The notes beneath the pieces were generated by a model that saw only the letters and a list, made by a program, of their open reading frames with translations, did no database searches and had not been told where the DNA came from. Source: Candidatus Choladousia intestinavium (lineage in GTDB: Bacteria > Bacillota > Clostridia > Lachnospirales > Lachnospiraceae). Taken from it: a stretch of 64,000 nucleotides of DNA. Below are positions 1-9,493 of the stretch, in pieces. The translations under genes and the position numbers were made by a program. The stretch is from positions 1 through 64,000 of the forward strand of contig DVGK01000061.1 in NCBI GenBank assembly GCA_018712785.1. Reading direction: 5' to 3'. Within the stretch, counting starts at the first letter, position 1, and each line of letters starts with the position of its first letter.

Positions 1-47
1 TATTCACAGTACCTTATCTTTGTCATATTCTCCCCTCGCTTTATCCC

Positions 48-605
48 TTATTTTGGATCCGCCTGATTCTCCTCCCGCCTCTTTTCTTCTTTCGTCAGCG
101 AAAGCAGATATCCGGCAGTCTGTTCCATTTCATCCCTGTTGATGCAGTAATAGGTTCTTTTGCCCTGCTTTCTGCAGGAAACAATTCCCGCTTCACACAA
201 AAGCTTCATATGATGAGAAAGGGTGGACTGAGCAATCTCAAGAGATTCGAGGAGTTCAAGGCCGCACCGATCTTTTTCCCTGAGAAGCTCCAGAATCTGA
301 ATCCGGTTTTCATCTCCCAGCACTCTGAATATCTCAGCTCTGGGCCAGCCCTTCTTCTTGATTCTTCCTGGTCTTCCTCCTTTATTTTCATCCGGAATAC
401 CGTCCCTTTTTTCTGTTTTGCTTTCCGGCGCTGCCGGCGTTTCTTCCTGCTTTGCCTTCTCTTTTATTTCTTTTCTCTCCCGTTGTTCCCCGGAAGTCTC
501 TTTTTTATGCTTTTTCTGCTTTCTGGCCGCTTTTTTCTGTTTCTCTTCCTTTTCTTTTTCTTTTAATCCGGCGGCTTTCTTTTTTTCTTTTTTCTTGTCC
601 TTCAA
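48..605 (-). CDS. ArsR-family winged-helix transcriptional regulator with long Lys/Glu-rich N-terminal extension
   Basis: C-terminal half reads IFRVLGDENRIQILELLREKDRCGLELLESLEIAQSTLSHHMKLLCEAGIVSCRKQGKRTYY, typical ArsR HTH; first ~80 aa are K/E/R-rich low complexity. Confidence 0.85.
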   Translation of the reverse strand: MKDKKKEKKKAAGLKEKEKEEKQKKAARKQKKHKKETSGEQRERKEIKEKAKQEETPAAPESKTEKRDGIPDENKGGRPGRIKKKGWPRAEIFRVLGDENRIQILELLREKDRCGLELLESLEIAQSTLSHHMKLLCEAGIVSCRKQGKRTYYCINRDEMEQTAGYLLSLTKEEKRREENQADPK

Positions 606-697
606 TGTGATTCCTCCTGTCTTTGCCGCTCTCCTTAGCAGCTACAGAACAAAGCTCCCCGGGCGTTTCCGGCGTTTTTCGGAAGAAGCTTTCCGGA

Positions 698-2233
698 TCA
701 GTCGTAAACAATCACAGGACTTCCTATAGAAATAGTCTCGTAAATCGTTTTTGCCTGTTCATAAGGAGTATTGACACAACCGTGGGACCCGTTCGTAAGG
801 TAAATCGTTCCGCCGAAATAATACCGGTTCTGCATATCGTGAATCCCTACGTCTCCATTGAAGGGCATCCAGTAATCCACCGGCGATTCATATCCTTCAC
901 CCTCCAGAATCGTGTCCCGCATCTTTGCGTCAATCGCCCAGACGCCTCCTGAGGGAGTCGCGTCTCCCTTATTGGGATTTCCTGTAACTACAGGAGTATC
1001 TACTACTAAGTATCCATTCTCGTAACACCACATCCGCTGCTGGGAAATACAGATCTCCACGTATGTGTAACCGATATCGTCCGTATTCCTGCTCATAGCG
1101 GTATACAGATAAACCGGTTCTCGGGTATCCGTCACTCCGTCTCTGACCCCCTGGATCAGCGCTTCTGCCGTAGCCTCCTGATCCATGCACCATCCGTAAT
1201 CCCCTCCTGACAGGGTAACCATGGTGCCCAGGGAAGTGTAAAATTCTCTCTCGCATCCAAACGTATCGTACTTTGCCGCAAGACTTTCCACATACTCCCG
1301 GATCTTTGTCTCGTCTACCGCGTAGGAGCCATCCTGGTTTTCTACAATCCACTGCTTGATGACCGACCCGTCCACCACTTCTTTCCGGTCGCCGAAGTCA
1401 TACGTAATGCAGGCCCGGGTCAGCTCGTTTAATGCCTTCACATCCTGATTCAGCTTCTCATCATCCCGGTACACTGTGGGATTTCTGTAGCATCCTTCCT
1501 CTTCCAGAGAAATTTTTTCTTTTCCCTGATCCAGCGCCTGGGTCACCGTCTGAATCGTTTTTTCCTGATCCAGCGCAGTCCCCATTACTTCCGGAACCAC
1601 CTCAAAACCCTGGAGCGTGTCGCCTAAATACGCGTTCTGAGGAGAGACTACCTGAGTGATATCAAAGCATTCCAGCTGAAGAAGAGCGGTCCTGGCGCTC
1701 TCTTTATTGTATGTAAAAGATACGGATTCCGTCCCTCTCCCTGGAAGAAGCATCATTACCGGCCACAGGTAAGCCCTCTGCTTCTCCAGCAGTCTGTCGA
1801 TGCTTCCGTCATCTTTAAATTCCAGCTGAATCTGACCGGCCGAGATCTGCTCTGTTTTTCCTTCCCTTTCCTCCAGCTCCAGGGCATAGGAATCCAGCTT
1901 CTTTGAAATTTCCTCCTTGGCCTGAGAAAGAGTCATCTGTCCGCAGTCAATTCCGTATATGACTGTGCTGCCGTAAAAATGAAACGAGAAGTAAACAGCC
2001 GCCGCCGCGTAGGCAAGGCCCAGCGCTCCCAGGAAAAAGAAGAGTACTCTGCGCGTCCTCCTTCGCTTCCACTGGGACAGCCGCTGCTCCAGGGTGACTG
2101 GGCCGCCGGCCGCCTTTCTGCCGGTCGGCTTCTGTGTTCTTTTCCTTTCCGGATTCCGTCTTTTCCCTGACTCCGTGTATCTTCCAGACTCAGGCCTAAG
2201 CCTGCCGATCTTTCTTCCTTCCTCTTCTTCCAT
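698..2233 (-). CDS. L,D-transpeptidase (YkuD domain) with N-terminal TM and putative peptidoglycan-binding domain
   Basis: GIHDMQNRYYFGGTIYLTNGSHGCVNTP catalytic motif (SHGCVN); one TM near the N terminus; ORF open to 2248, ATG at 2233 preferred. Confidence 0.88.
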   Translation of the reverse strand: MEEEEGRKIGRLRPESGRYTESGKRRNPERKRTQKPTGRKAAGGPVTLEQRLSQWKRRRTRRVLFFFLGALGLAYAAAAVYFSFHFYGSTVIYGIDCGQMTLSQAKEEISKKLDSYALELEEREGKTEQISAGQIQLEFKDDGSIDRLLEKQRAYLWPVMMLLPGRGTESVSFTYNKESARTALLQLECFDITQVVSPQNAYLGDTLQGFEVVPEVMGTALDQEKTIQTVTQALDQGKEKISLEEEGCYRNPTVYRDDEKLNQDVKALNELTRACITYDFGDRKEVVDGSVIKQWIVENQDGSYAVDETKIREYVESLAAKYDTFGCEREFYTSLGTMVTLSGGDYGWCMDQEATAEALIQGVRDGVTDTREPVYLYTAMSRNTDDIGYTYVEICISQQRMWCYENGYLVVDTPVVTGNPNKGDATPSGGVWAIDAKMRDTILEGEGYESPVDYWMPFNGDVGIHDMQNRYYFGGTIYLTNGSHGCVNTPYEQAKTIYETISIGSPVIVYD

Positions 2234-2921
2234 ATCCTGCCCCCACAATTTCCACTAACTCCCCAAGATCCGCAATTTCAAAATCTGCCTTGGGCTCACT
2301 CTCCGCCGGCAGACCGTTTCTTAAAAACCAGCAGGTATCAATTCCCGCCTGCTCCCCGCCCCGTATATCCGAGCTTAAAGAATCCCCCACGATGATCGCC
2401 TCTTCCCTTTCAAATCCCGGAATTTTTTCAAAGACTCTCTGAAAATACTCTGGCTGGGGCTTCTGAAAGCCGATTTCCTCAGAAATAAAGAAATCCCTGA
2501 AATACGGCTCAAGTCCGCTCTCCTTCATCCTTCGTCTCTGCGTAAAACCGACGCCGTTTGTCACAAGATATAAGCTGCAGACCTCTGACAGCTTCCTGCA
2601 CACATCCAACGCTCCGGGAATCGTATAGCTCCCTTCACTGAGGGCATTCTGATACGCTTCCTCAAAGCCGTCGAATGACCCTTCCAGCTTCATGGCCCGA
2701 AAGGTTTTCCTGAACCGCCGCTTTAGGATCTCCTGCTTGGAGATCTCCCCTCTCTCAAAGGCGTCCCACAGGCTGTGGTTGATTTGATCGTACGTCTGAA
2801 ACAGCAGCGCGTCCGGCTCTATACCGTATCTGCGGAAGGTTCCGGTAAAGGCCTCCTGTTCTGACTTTTTAAAATCCAAAAGGGTTTCGTCCGCATCCAT
2901 CAGCACAAATTTGTATCGCAT
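2196..2921 (-). CDS. HAD-superfamily hydrolase, YjjG-type noncanonical pyrimidine nucleotidase
   Basis: MRYKFVLMDADETLLDFKKSEQEAF; VGDSLSSDIRGGEQAGIDTCW HAD motifs. Confidence 0.88.
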   Translation of the reverse strand: MRYKFVLMDADETLLDFKKSEQEAFTGTFRRYGIEPDALLFQTYDQINHSLWDAFERGEISKQEILKRRFRKTFRAMKLEGSFDGFEEAYQNALSEGSYTIPGALDVCRKLSEVCSLYLVTNGVGFTQRRRMKESGLEPYFRDFFISEEIGFQKPQPEYFQRVFEKIPGFEREEAIIVGDSLSSDIRGGEQAGIDTCWFLRNGLPAESEPKADFEIADLGELVEIVGAGYGRRGRKKDRQA

Positions 2922-3155
2922 ACCGCTCCTCCTGAAGCTTTTCCCGAAAAACAGGGCATATATTTTCCTTAATTACAGGTAAAATTAATTATATACGATT
3001 TTTCTGACAATAGCAAGAAAGAGTCCTTCATAGAAATCATAACCACAGAATAAACACAATTTCTTCCCTGATTGTACACAGATTTCTCCTACACTATTTC
3101 TGTTAACCCGCCCATTTGGGCAGAATCGAATAAAAAAGCAAGGAGTGTGACGGCT

Positions 3156-4160
3156 TTGATTGAGGTAAATCACCTGGTAAAACGCTACGGAAACACATTG
3201 GCAGTGGACGATCTGTCCTTTACCGTGGAAGAGGGACAGATTTACGGCTTTCTGGGGCCAAACGGCGCCGGAAAAAGCACCACCATGAATATTATGACCG
3301 GATATATCGCCCCTACCTCCGGGGAGGTTTCCATCGACGGCCACAATATCCTGGAGGAACCGGAGGAAGCGCGGAAATGCATCGGCTATCTTCCCGAAAT
3401 TCCGCCTCTCTATACAGATATGACGGTGGAAGAATATCTGGCCTTTGCCGCGGAGCTGAAAAAAATTCCAAAGGGCAAAATCCGCGGCATGATGGACGAA
3501 ATCATGAATATTACCGGACTTCTGGAAATGCGTTCCAGGCTGATTCGGAACCTTTCGAAGGGATACCGGCAGCGTACCGGCCTGGCACAGGCCATTCTTG
3601 GATATCCGAAAATCATCATTCTGGATGAGCCCATGGTAGGACTGGATCCCAAGCAGATCATCGAAATCCGGGATCTGATCCGGGAGCTGGGGAAAAACCA
3701 TACCGTAATTCTCAGCTCCCATATCCTCTCGGAGGTCAGCGCAGTCTGTGATCAGATTATGATTATCTCCCACGGGAAGCTGGCCGCCAATGACACGCCG
3801 GAAAATCTTGAAAAACTGATGGAGGGCTCCAATACGCTGAATCTTACAGTTAAGGGCGATGCTTTGTCTCTGCAGCGGATTTTAAAGCAGACGGAGGGAA
3901 TTCTCTCCTGCTCTGTAACTTCCTCAGAAGAAAAAGAGGCCCTGGACGTCGTTATAAAGACAGAAACCGGCCTGGATCTGCGGGAACAGCTGTTTTATCT
4001 TCTCGCAGATCTGAAAATGCCTATTCTGAGCCTGCAGCAGTCCAGAGTCTCTCTGGAAACAGTATTTCTTGAATTGACAGGAGAGGAACCCTCTGAAAGC
4101 CCGGAAAAGCCCGCCGCCGAGCCGGCTTCTGATTCTGACGAAAGGAGTGAAGATCAGTGA
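3156..4160 (+). CDS. ABC transporter ATP-binding protein (GldA/CcmA-like)
   Basis: Walker A GPNGAGKST, signature LSKGYRQR, Walker B IIILDEP; AAGGAG upstream of a TTG (3156) or GTG (3147) start. Confidence 0.9.
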   Translation: MIEVNHLVKRYGNTLAVDDLSFTVEEGQIYGFLGPNGAGKSTTMNIMTGYIAPTSGEVSIDGHNILEEPEEARKCIGYLPEIPPLYTDMTVEEYLAFAAELKKIPKGKIRGMMDEIMNITGLLEMRSRLIRNLSKGYRQRTGLAQAILGYPKIIILDEPMVGLDPKQIIEIRDLIRELGKNHTVILSSHILSEVSAVCDQIMIISHGKLAANDTPENLEKLMEGSNTLNLTVKGDALSLQRILKQTEGILSCSVTSSEEKEALDVVIKTETGLDLREQLFYLLADLKMPILSLQQSRVSLETVFLELTGEEPSESPEKPAAEPASDSDERSEDQ

Positions 4161-5020
4161 CCGCAATCTATAAAAGGGAAGTAAAAAGCTTCCTGACCTC
4201 CATGATCGGCTACGTATTTATCGCCTTTTTGCTGGCGGTTGCCGGCATTTACTTTTCAGCCTATCATCTCCAGGGCCTTTACACCCAATTTTCCTATACA
4301 CTCCAGGGGATGCTTTTTGTCTTTCTGATCGCCGTTCCTATCCTTTCCATGAGAGTCCTGGCGGAGGAGAGAAAAACCCGTACTGACCAGCTTCTTCTTA
4401 CTTCTCCCGTGTCGGTTTCCGGAATCGTCCTGGGAAAATATCTGGCGCTGGTAACAATTTTTCTGATTCCCGTTTTGATTCTCATGCTGTATCCTTTAAT
4501 TTTAACGCAGTTCGGCACCGTATCTCTGAGAACGGCCTACACAGCCCTGTTTGGATTCTTTCTCCTGGGCTGCAGCTTTCTCTCCATCGGCCTGTTTCTG
4601 TCTTCTGTCACAGAGAGTCAGGTAATCGCCGCAGTACTGACCTTCGCCGTGCTACTGGCCTGCTATTTAAGCCAGGGAATCGCCTCCTTCTTTCCGGAGA
4701 CTGCCGCCGCCTCCTTTTTGGCCTTTCTGCTTTTTGGAGCAGTTCTGGCGCTGGCGCTCTATTATATGACCCGGCACACCCTTCTTTCAGTCATTACCTT
4801 CGCCGCCGTAGATGGCGTTTTTATAGTTCTGTACGTACTGAACAGTTCTCTTTACGAAGGATTGATCCAGAAGCTCTTTGATATTCTGGATATTACCGCG
4901 CTCTTTTACGAATTTTCCAACGGAATCCTGGATCTCACCGGCTTCGTTTACTATCTGTCAATCATTTTTATTTTCCTGTTTCTGACGGTTCAGTCCATTC
5001 AGAAACGGCGCTGGAGTTAG
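4157..5020 (+). CDS. ABC-2 type permease (GldF-like)
   Basis: Six or so hydrophobic segments, RVLAEERKTRTDQLLLTSPVS motif; overlaps the preceding ATPase stop. Confidence 0.85.
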   Translation: MTAIYKREVKSFLTSMIGYVFIAFLLAVAGIYFSAYHLQGLYTQFSYTLQGMLFVFLIAVPILSMRVLAEERKTRTDQLLLTSPVSVSGIVLGKYLALVTIFLIPVLILMLYPLILTQFGTVSLRTAYTALFGFFLLGCSFLSIGLFLSSVTESQVIAAVLTFAVLLACYLSQGIASFFPETAAASFLAFLLFGAVLALALYYMTRHTLLSVITFAAVDGVFIVLYVLNSSLYEGLIQKLFDILDITALFYEFSNGILDLTGFVYYLSIIFIFLFLTVQSIQKRRWS

Positions 5021-5031
5021 GAGGTGCTTCC

Positions 5032-6714
5032 ATGAAATTGAAATTTATAAAATTTCCCAAAAAATCCCAGAAGCCTCTGGACCGGAAACGTCTTCTTCGA
5101 AACGGCTCTTACAGCGCTGTCCTTGCCGCTTTTGTTGTAGCCGGAGCTGTTGTGCTGAATCTGATCGCCGCTGAGATTCCCTCTCAGTACACCAGCCTGG
5201 ACGTCAGCGATGATAAGCTTTATACGCTCACTGAGCAGACAAAGGAACTGGCCGCTTCTCTGACTGAGGATGTTACACTCTATTATATTGTACAGGACAG
5301 CAATCGTGACGATACAGTCTCCCGTCTCCTGGAAAGGTATGACGACCTGTCCTCCCATATTACAGTCGAAGAGCGGGATCCGGTTCTCTATCCAAACTTT
5401 GTCTCTCAGTATACCTCCGACAGCCTGACAGAGAACAGTGTTATTGTTGTATGCGGTGATCAGAGCCGGATCGTAAATTACGAGGATATGTACGAACAGG
5501 AATTTAATTATACTTACTATACGTACGAAACCACTGGCTTTGACGCAGAGGGACAGATCACCAGCGCCATATCCGGCGTCAGCTCAGGGGATCTTCCTAC
5601 TCTCTACGTTCTCACCGGCCATAATGAACTGCAGCTGGATGACACCATGACACGTTCCATTGAAAAAGAAAATATTGCAATTGAAAGTCTGAATCTGATC
5701 ACGGAGGACGCGGTTCCCGAGGACGCCGGATGTCTTTTGATCTACTCGCCCGCTCAGGATCTCTCAGACGCGGAGACTACAAAAATCCTGAACTATCTCA
5801 GGACCGGCGGCAAAGCCGTAATCCTTACGGATTACACCGCCCAGGAAATGCCGAACCTGGCCTCTGTATTGGAATACTACGGCGTCACCCTGGAAGAAGG
5901 AATCGTTCTGGAGGGAGACAGTCAGCACTATGTGCAGCTTCCCTACTATCTGATTCCGGATATCAACAGTACTGATTTTACCTCCGATCTTACAGGAGGA
6001 AGCACCTACGTGCTTATGGCCGCTGCCCAGAGCATCCAGACAGCGGAAGAGCCGCGGGACGGAGTGAGTATCTCCAGTATCCTCACCACCTCCGACGCTT
6101 CCTATTCCAAGGCAGATCCTCAGAATATGAGTACGTATGAAAAGGAAGAGGGTGACACGGAGGGGCCCTTTGATATCGGCGTAGCAATTACGGAAACCGT
6201 AGAACTCACAGATGAGCTTCTGGATGAGGTAAGCGGCAATGTAGAAGAAGCCACTCTTTCCGATGATCTTCCAGTGCTGGAAGAGGAGGAAAGCAGCGGA
6301 GATTCTGAAGAAACCTCCGAAGCATCTGAAGAAGAGGAATCCGAAGAGACTGCAGATGCTTCCGGGGAAGAGGACACTTCGGAAGACAGTGCGGAATCAG
6401 AAGGCGAGACAGAAAACGCGGTAGACCCGGAAACAGCTGAAACGCGAATCGTACTGTTCAGTTCTTCTACCATTCTGGACTCTTCCGCGGATCAGATGGT
6501 TTCCGGTGGAAATTCCACCCTGTTCCTGAACGCGCTGAGCTGGCTGTGCGGAAACGAAACCTCCGTCTCTATTCCGGTAAAAAGTATCTCTACCAGCTAT
6601 CTGACCATCACGGCCGCCAGCAGCAGCTTCTGGAGCATCTTTGTAATCGGTATTCTCCCCGGAGGGTTCCTGGTTACCGGCCTTGCAGTCTGGCTGCACA
6701 GGAGAAAGAAATGA
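5032..6714 (+). CDS. GldG-like ABC transporter auxiliary protein
   Basis: N-terminal TM then YTLTEQTKELAASLTEDVTLYYI..., C-terminal TM; acidic Ser/Glu-rich insert; operon position after permease. Confidence 0.82.
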   Translation: MKLKFIKFPKKSQKPLDRKRLLRNGSYSAVLAAFVVAGAVVLNLIAAEIPSQYTSLDVSDDKLYTLTEQTKELAASLTEDVTLYYIVQDSNRDDTVSRLLERYDDLSSHITVEERDPVLYPNFVSQYTSDSLTENSVIVVCGDQSRIVNYEDMYEQEFNYTYYTYETTGFDAEGQITSAISGVSSGDLPTLYVLTGHNELQLDDTMTRSIEKENIAIESLNLITEDAVPEDAGCLLIYSPAQDLSDAETTKILNYLRTGGKAVILTDYTAQEMPNLASVLEYYGVTLEEGIVLEGDSQHYVQLPYYLIPDINSTDFTSDLTGGSTYVLMAAAQSIQTAEEPRDGVSISSILTTSDASYSKADPQNMSTYEKEEGDTEGPFDIGVAITETVELTDELLDEVSGNVEEATLSDDLPVLEEEESSGDSEETSEASEEEESEETADASGEEDTSEDSAESEGETENAVDPETAETRIVLFSSSTILDSSADQMVSGGNSTLFLNALSWLCGNETSVSIPVKSISTSYLTITAASSSFWSIFVIGILPGGFLVTGLAVWLHRRKK

Positions 6715-6733
6715 GAAAGGAGGCGAGAAGATT

Positions 6734-7864
6734 ATGAAGAAAAAAAGCAGGACCCTGATTCTGGGAGCCTCCTCCCTGGTGATTCTCTCCGGAGCTTATC
6801 TGCTGCTTCGCATATATAACCAAAACGCGCAGGAGGCTGAGCTGGCAGAATCAGCCCAGGAAGAAATTCTTTCATTAGACGAGGATACTCTGGCATCTGT
6901 ATCCTTTGAAATAGATGGTTCTGAGGTAACTTTTTTATATGAGGATGAAGAGTGGAGCCTGGAAAACGACCCGGAATTTCCGGTAGACAGCACGTATCTA
7001 ATGACCACCCTCTCCTATCTGGAGCCTCTGGAAGCAGTCCGGACTCTGGAAGAGGTTACAGATACCGGCGAATACGGAATCGACGAGCCCCAGAATACCA
7101 TCACCCTGACAGATAGCGAGGGGACCGAGACCATTCTCACCATCGGCTCTACCAATATCAGTACCGGAGATGACTATCTGATGCTGAATGACGATTCTTC
7201 CACCATCTATACCATCAACACAAGTCTTCGGGATTCCCTGCATGATGACCTGTATGATTATGCAGAAGGTGAAGAGCTCCCCTATATTCTGTCCTCAGAG
7301 ATCTCAGGCCTTTCTGTAGAAAAAGCGGACGGAAGCTATGAGCTTCTCCTGGAAGACGCTGTCTGGATGGTTCAAGGTGACGGCACGGACGCTGCCTCTG
7401 CTGACCAGGACGCTGTGGACACGGTAATTTCCTCCATTGCCGGCGCCTCCTATGCGGACTACCTGGAATACAACTGTACCTCGCCGGAAGATTACGGCCT
7501 GGATGACCCCGCCGCAGTTCTTACCATCCTCTACGAAGAGGATAGCGAAACCCAGTCAGAATCAGAGGATGCGTCAGAGGAAGCATCCACGGAATCCGAT
7601 TCCAGCGCCTCCGAAAGCGAGGAAGAAACCGAAGCTATAACAGAAGAAGAAGCCGCAGCCGCACAGCTGACTCTGCTAATCGGAAGCACAGGCGAGAATG
7701 GAGATTACTACGTACAGCAGGATGGCTCCACAGAAGTACACACCATTTCTTATGATACGCTCAGCCCTCTTCTTGAGAAAACCGGGGAGGATTTTGAAGA
7801 AACATCCGAGTCGGAGACAGAAACAGTATCAGAGGAAGAAACGGAAGCTGCAGAGGAAACATAA
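6734..7864 (+). CDS. DUF4340-domain exported protein with acidic Ser/Glu/Thr-rich insert and tail
   Basis: YGIDEPQNTITLTDSEGTETILTIGSTN and YGLDDPAAVLTILYE repeats typical of DUF4340; RBS-like AAAGGAGGCGAG before ATG 6734. Confidence 0.8.
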   Translation: MKKKSRTLILGASSLVILSGAYLLLRIYNQNAQEAELAESAQEEILSLDEDTLASVSFEIDGSEVTFLYEDEEWSLENDPEFPVDSTYLMTTLSYLEPLEAVRTLEEVTDTGEYGIDEPQNTITLTDSEGTETILTIGSTNISTGDDYLMLNDDSSTIYTINTSLRDSLHDDLYDYAEGEELPYILSSEISGLSVEKADGSYELLLEDAVWMVQGDGTDAASADQDAVDTVISSIAGASYADYLEYNCTSPEDYGLDDPAAVLTILYEEDSETQSESEDASEEASTESDSSASESEEETEAITEEEAAAAQLTLLIGSTGENGDYYVQQDGSTEVHTISYDTLSPLLEKTGEDFEETSESETETVSEEETEAAEET

Positions 7865-7922
7865 ACTGGCTCTGAGCCATAAACTGAACCAGAGTGTATA
7901 TTTTTTGCCCTTCCCATGGATC

Positions 7923-7967
7923 AGCCCGCCCTGCATACGCTTCCGGCGTAATGCGAAAGGGCGGGCT
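7923..7967 (+). terminator. Probable rho-independent terminator of Gld-like operon
   Basis: AGCCCGCCCT ... AGGGCGGGCT 10-bp perfect stem followed by TTTCC. Confidence 0.6.
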
Positions 7968-8033
7968 TTCCACACTTTTGCAACGGGACAAATGACACAG
8001 CGGATAGGCGAATCGTGTCATTTTCTCAGCCAT

Positions 8034-8129
8034 TTATTTAATTTGAAATAACGATAGCCGAAGGTACTGCTCCCCTTTCTCCCAATCTGCTATTGTAAAA
8101 ATACGTACCTCTGTTTTCTTTTCTTTCAT
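8034..8129 (-). pseudogene. Truncated DUF2812 N-terminal remnant
   Basis: Hand translation MKEKKTEVRIFTIADWEKGEQYLRLSLFQIK*; resembles the start of DUF2812 proteins (FxTIADxEKEExYLR) then stops. Confidence 0.5.
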
Positions 8130-8130
8130 T

Positions 8131-8343
8131 TCAGCGCACCTCCGTCATGTTCCGAAATAAGCGCTCAATCCGCTTCATCTCCAGTGCCGGAACATCTCTG
8201 CCCAAGTCCGTAATGCAGTAAATTTTCCGCTTTTCTTCTTCCCTGAGAAAACGGATGAGTCCATCTTTTTCCATCTTGGACAGACTTCCGTACATGGTTC
8301 CGGGGCTGATTCGGATTTCACCGTTGGTCAGTTCTCCCCCCAT
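8131..8343 (-). pseudogene. N-terminally truncated PadR-family regulator remnant
   Basis: LTNGEIRISPGTMYGSLSKMEKDGLIRFLREEEKRKIYCITDLGR is the second half of a PadR winged helix; first ~30 residues absent. Confidence 0.6.
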
Positions 8344-9262
8344 ATCTATTGATAATTTCCGCTACACTCCCCAGATACATCCTCCCGAACAGGTTCAGAT
8401 GATTCAGGAGATGGTATAAATGATAGAGATCTCTTCGCTGAAGGTACCCTTCCTTGTCAATAGGGTTGATTTCATGATACGCATCGTAAAATCTCCGAGG
8501 CAGACCGCCGAAAAGCTGTGTCATTGCCAGATCCGCCTCAAAATCTCCCACATAAGCCGCCGGGTCGATGAGCCACGCCTTACCGTCCGGACCGGTCAGA
8601 ATATTCCCGCTCCACAAATCTCCATGAAGGAGAGATGGAAATTCCGGTTCTCTAAGCCAGAACTCCAACCGCTCCAAAATCCGCCAGGCCTTTTTCCTCA
8701 AGGAAGGCCCCAGGACTTCTTCTGCCATAGTAAGCTGCGGCAGCAGACGGCATTCCCTGTAAAACTCTATCCACTTCTTCTTTGGCGAATTCTTCTGAGG
8801 GCTGGCGCCTATATAGTTGTCTTCTGTGAATCCATATTTTCCCTCTGTATTTTCTGCTTTCACAAATGAGCCGCACGCCGCCCTGTGCATTTTGGCCAGC
8901 TGATGGCCAAATGTTTCCCAATACGAGGAAACCGCAGGAGCGCTCTCCAGATATTCCAGCATTAAAAAAGCAATTCCTTTTCCCTGATCTGTCCCCACTC
9001 CCAGAAGTTCGGGAACTCCTATTTTTCCTGAAAACCCCAGCGCCATAAGGCTGTCTGCCTCTGTAAGGAAAAAGTCTGCCCTGTTGAGGGAATTCGTCTT
9101 TACAAAAATCTGTTCTCCGTTGGAAAGTCTTACCCTGTACGCATCGTTAATGTCTCCTCCGTGTACTCGCTCCCTGCTGGCCATCCGTACACTGTTTCCA
9201 AAAACATCCCCTACTGCCTGGTCCAGCGAACCGTAGATATCTTTTAAATTCTCTCTCCTCAT
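8318..9262 (-). CDS. Fructosamine kinase family protein
   Basis: LLHGDLWSGNILTGPDGKAWLIDPAAYVGDFEADLAMTQLFGG, kinase-fold motifs typical of fructosamine/ketosamine-3-kinase. Confidence 0.88.
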   Translation of the reverse strand: MRRENLKDIYGSLDQAVGDVFGNSVRMASRERVHGGDINDAYRVRLSNGEQIFVKTNSLNRADFFLTEADSLMALGFSGKIGVPELLGVGTDQGKGIAFLMLEYLESAPAVSSYWETFGHQLAKMHRAACGSFVKAENTEGKYGFTEDNYIGASPQKNSPKKKWIEFYRECRLLPQLTMAEEVLGPSLRKKAWRILERLEFWLREPEFPSLLHGDLWSGNILTGPDGKAWLIDPAAYVGDFEADLAMTQLFGGLPRRFYDAYHEINPIDKEGYLQRRDLYHLYHLLNHLNLFGRMYLGSVAEIINRYGGRTDQR

Positions 9263-9493
9263 CCTTTTCTCAGGCCCTTTGGCCCGCCTCCTGATAGAAT
9301 CCCTTTATTTTTTTATCTATGATTTTATCACATTCCGGCTTTTGATTCCAGGCGCTTCTCCCTTACCTCTTTTTCAGGTTCTTCCGGCTTCCTTCCTTCA
9401 GTTACAGCCCCAAACTTATTCTTGTTCTTCTTCACTTTTCATGTTACCATAGAAAAAACTGTGACAGCCTGCAGCTGTCATCAAGGAGGCCAT

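Noticed and set aside
2985-3773. 262-aa minus ORF overlapping the ABC ATPase
   Set aside because: Antisense to a clear Walker-motif ATPase; low-complexity Phe/His composition.
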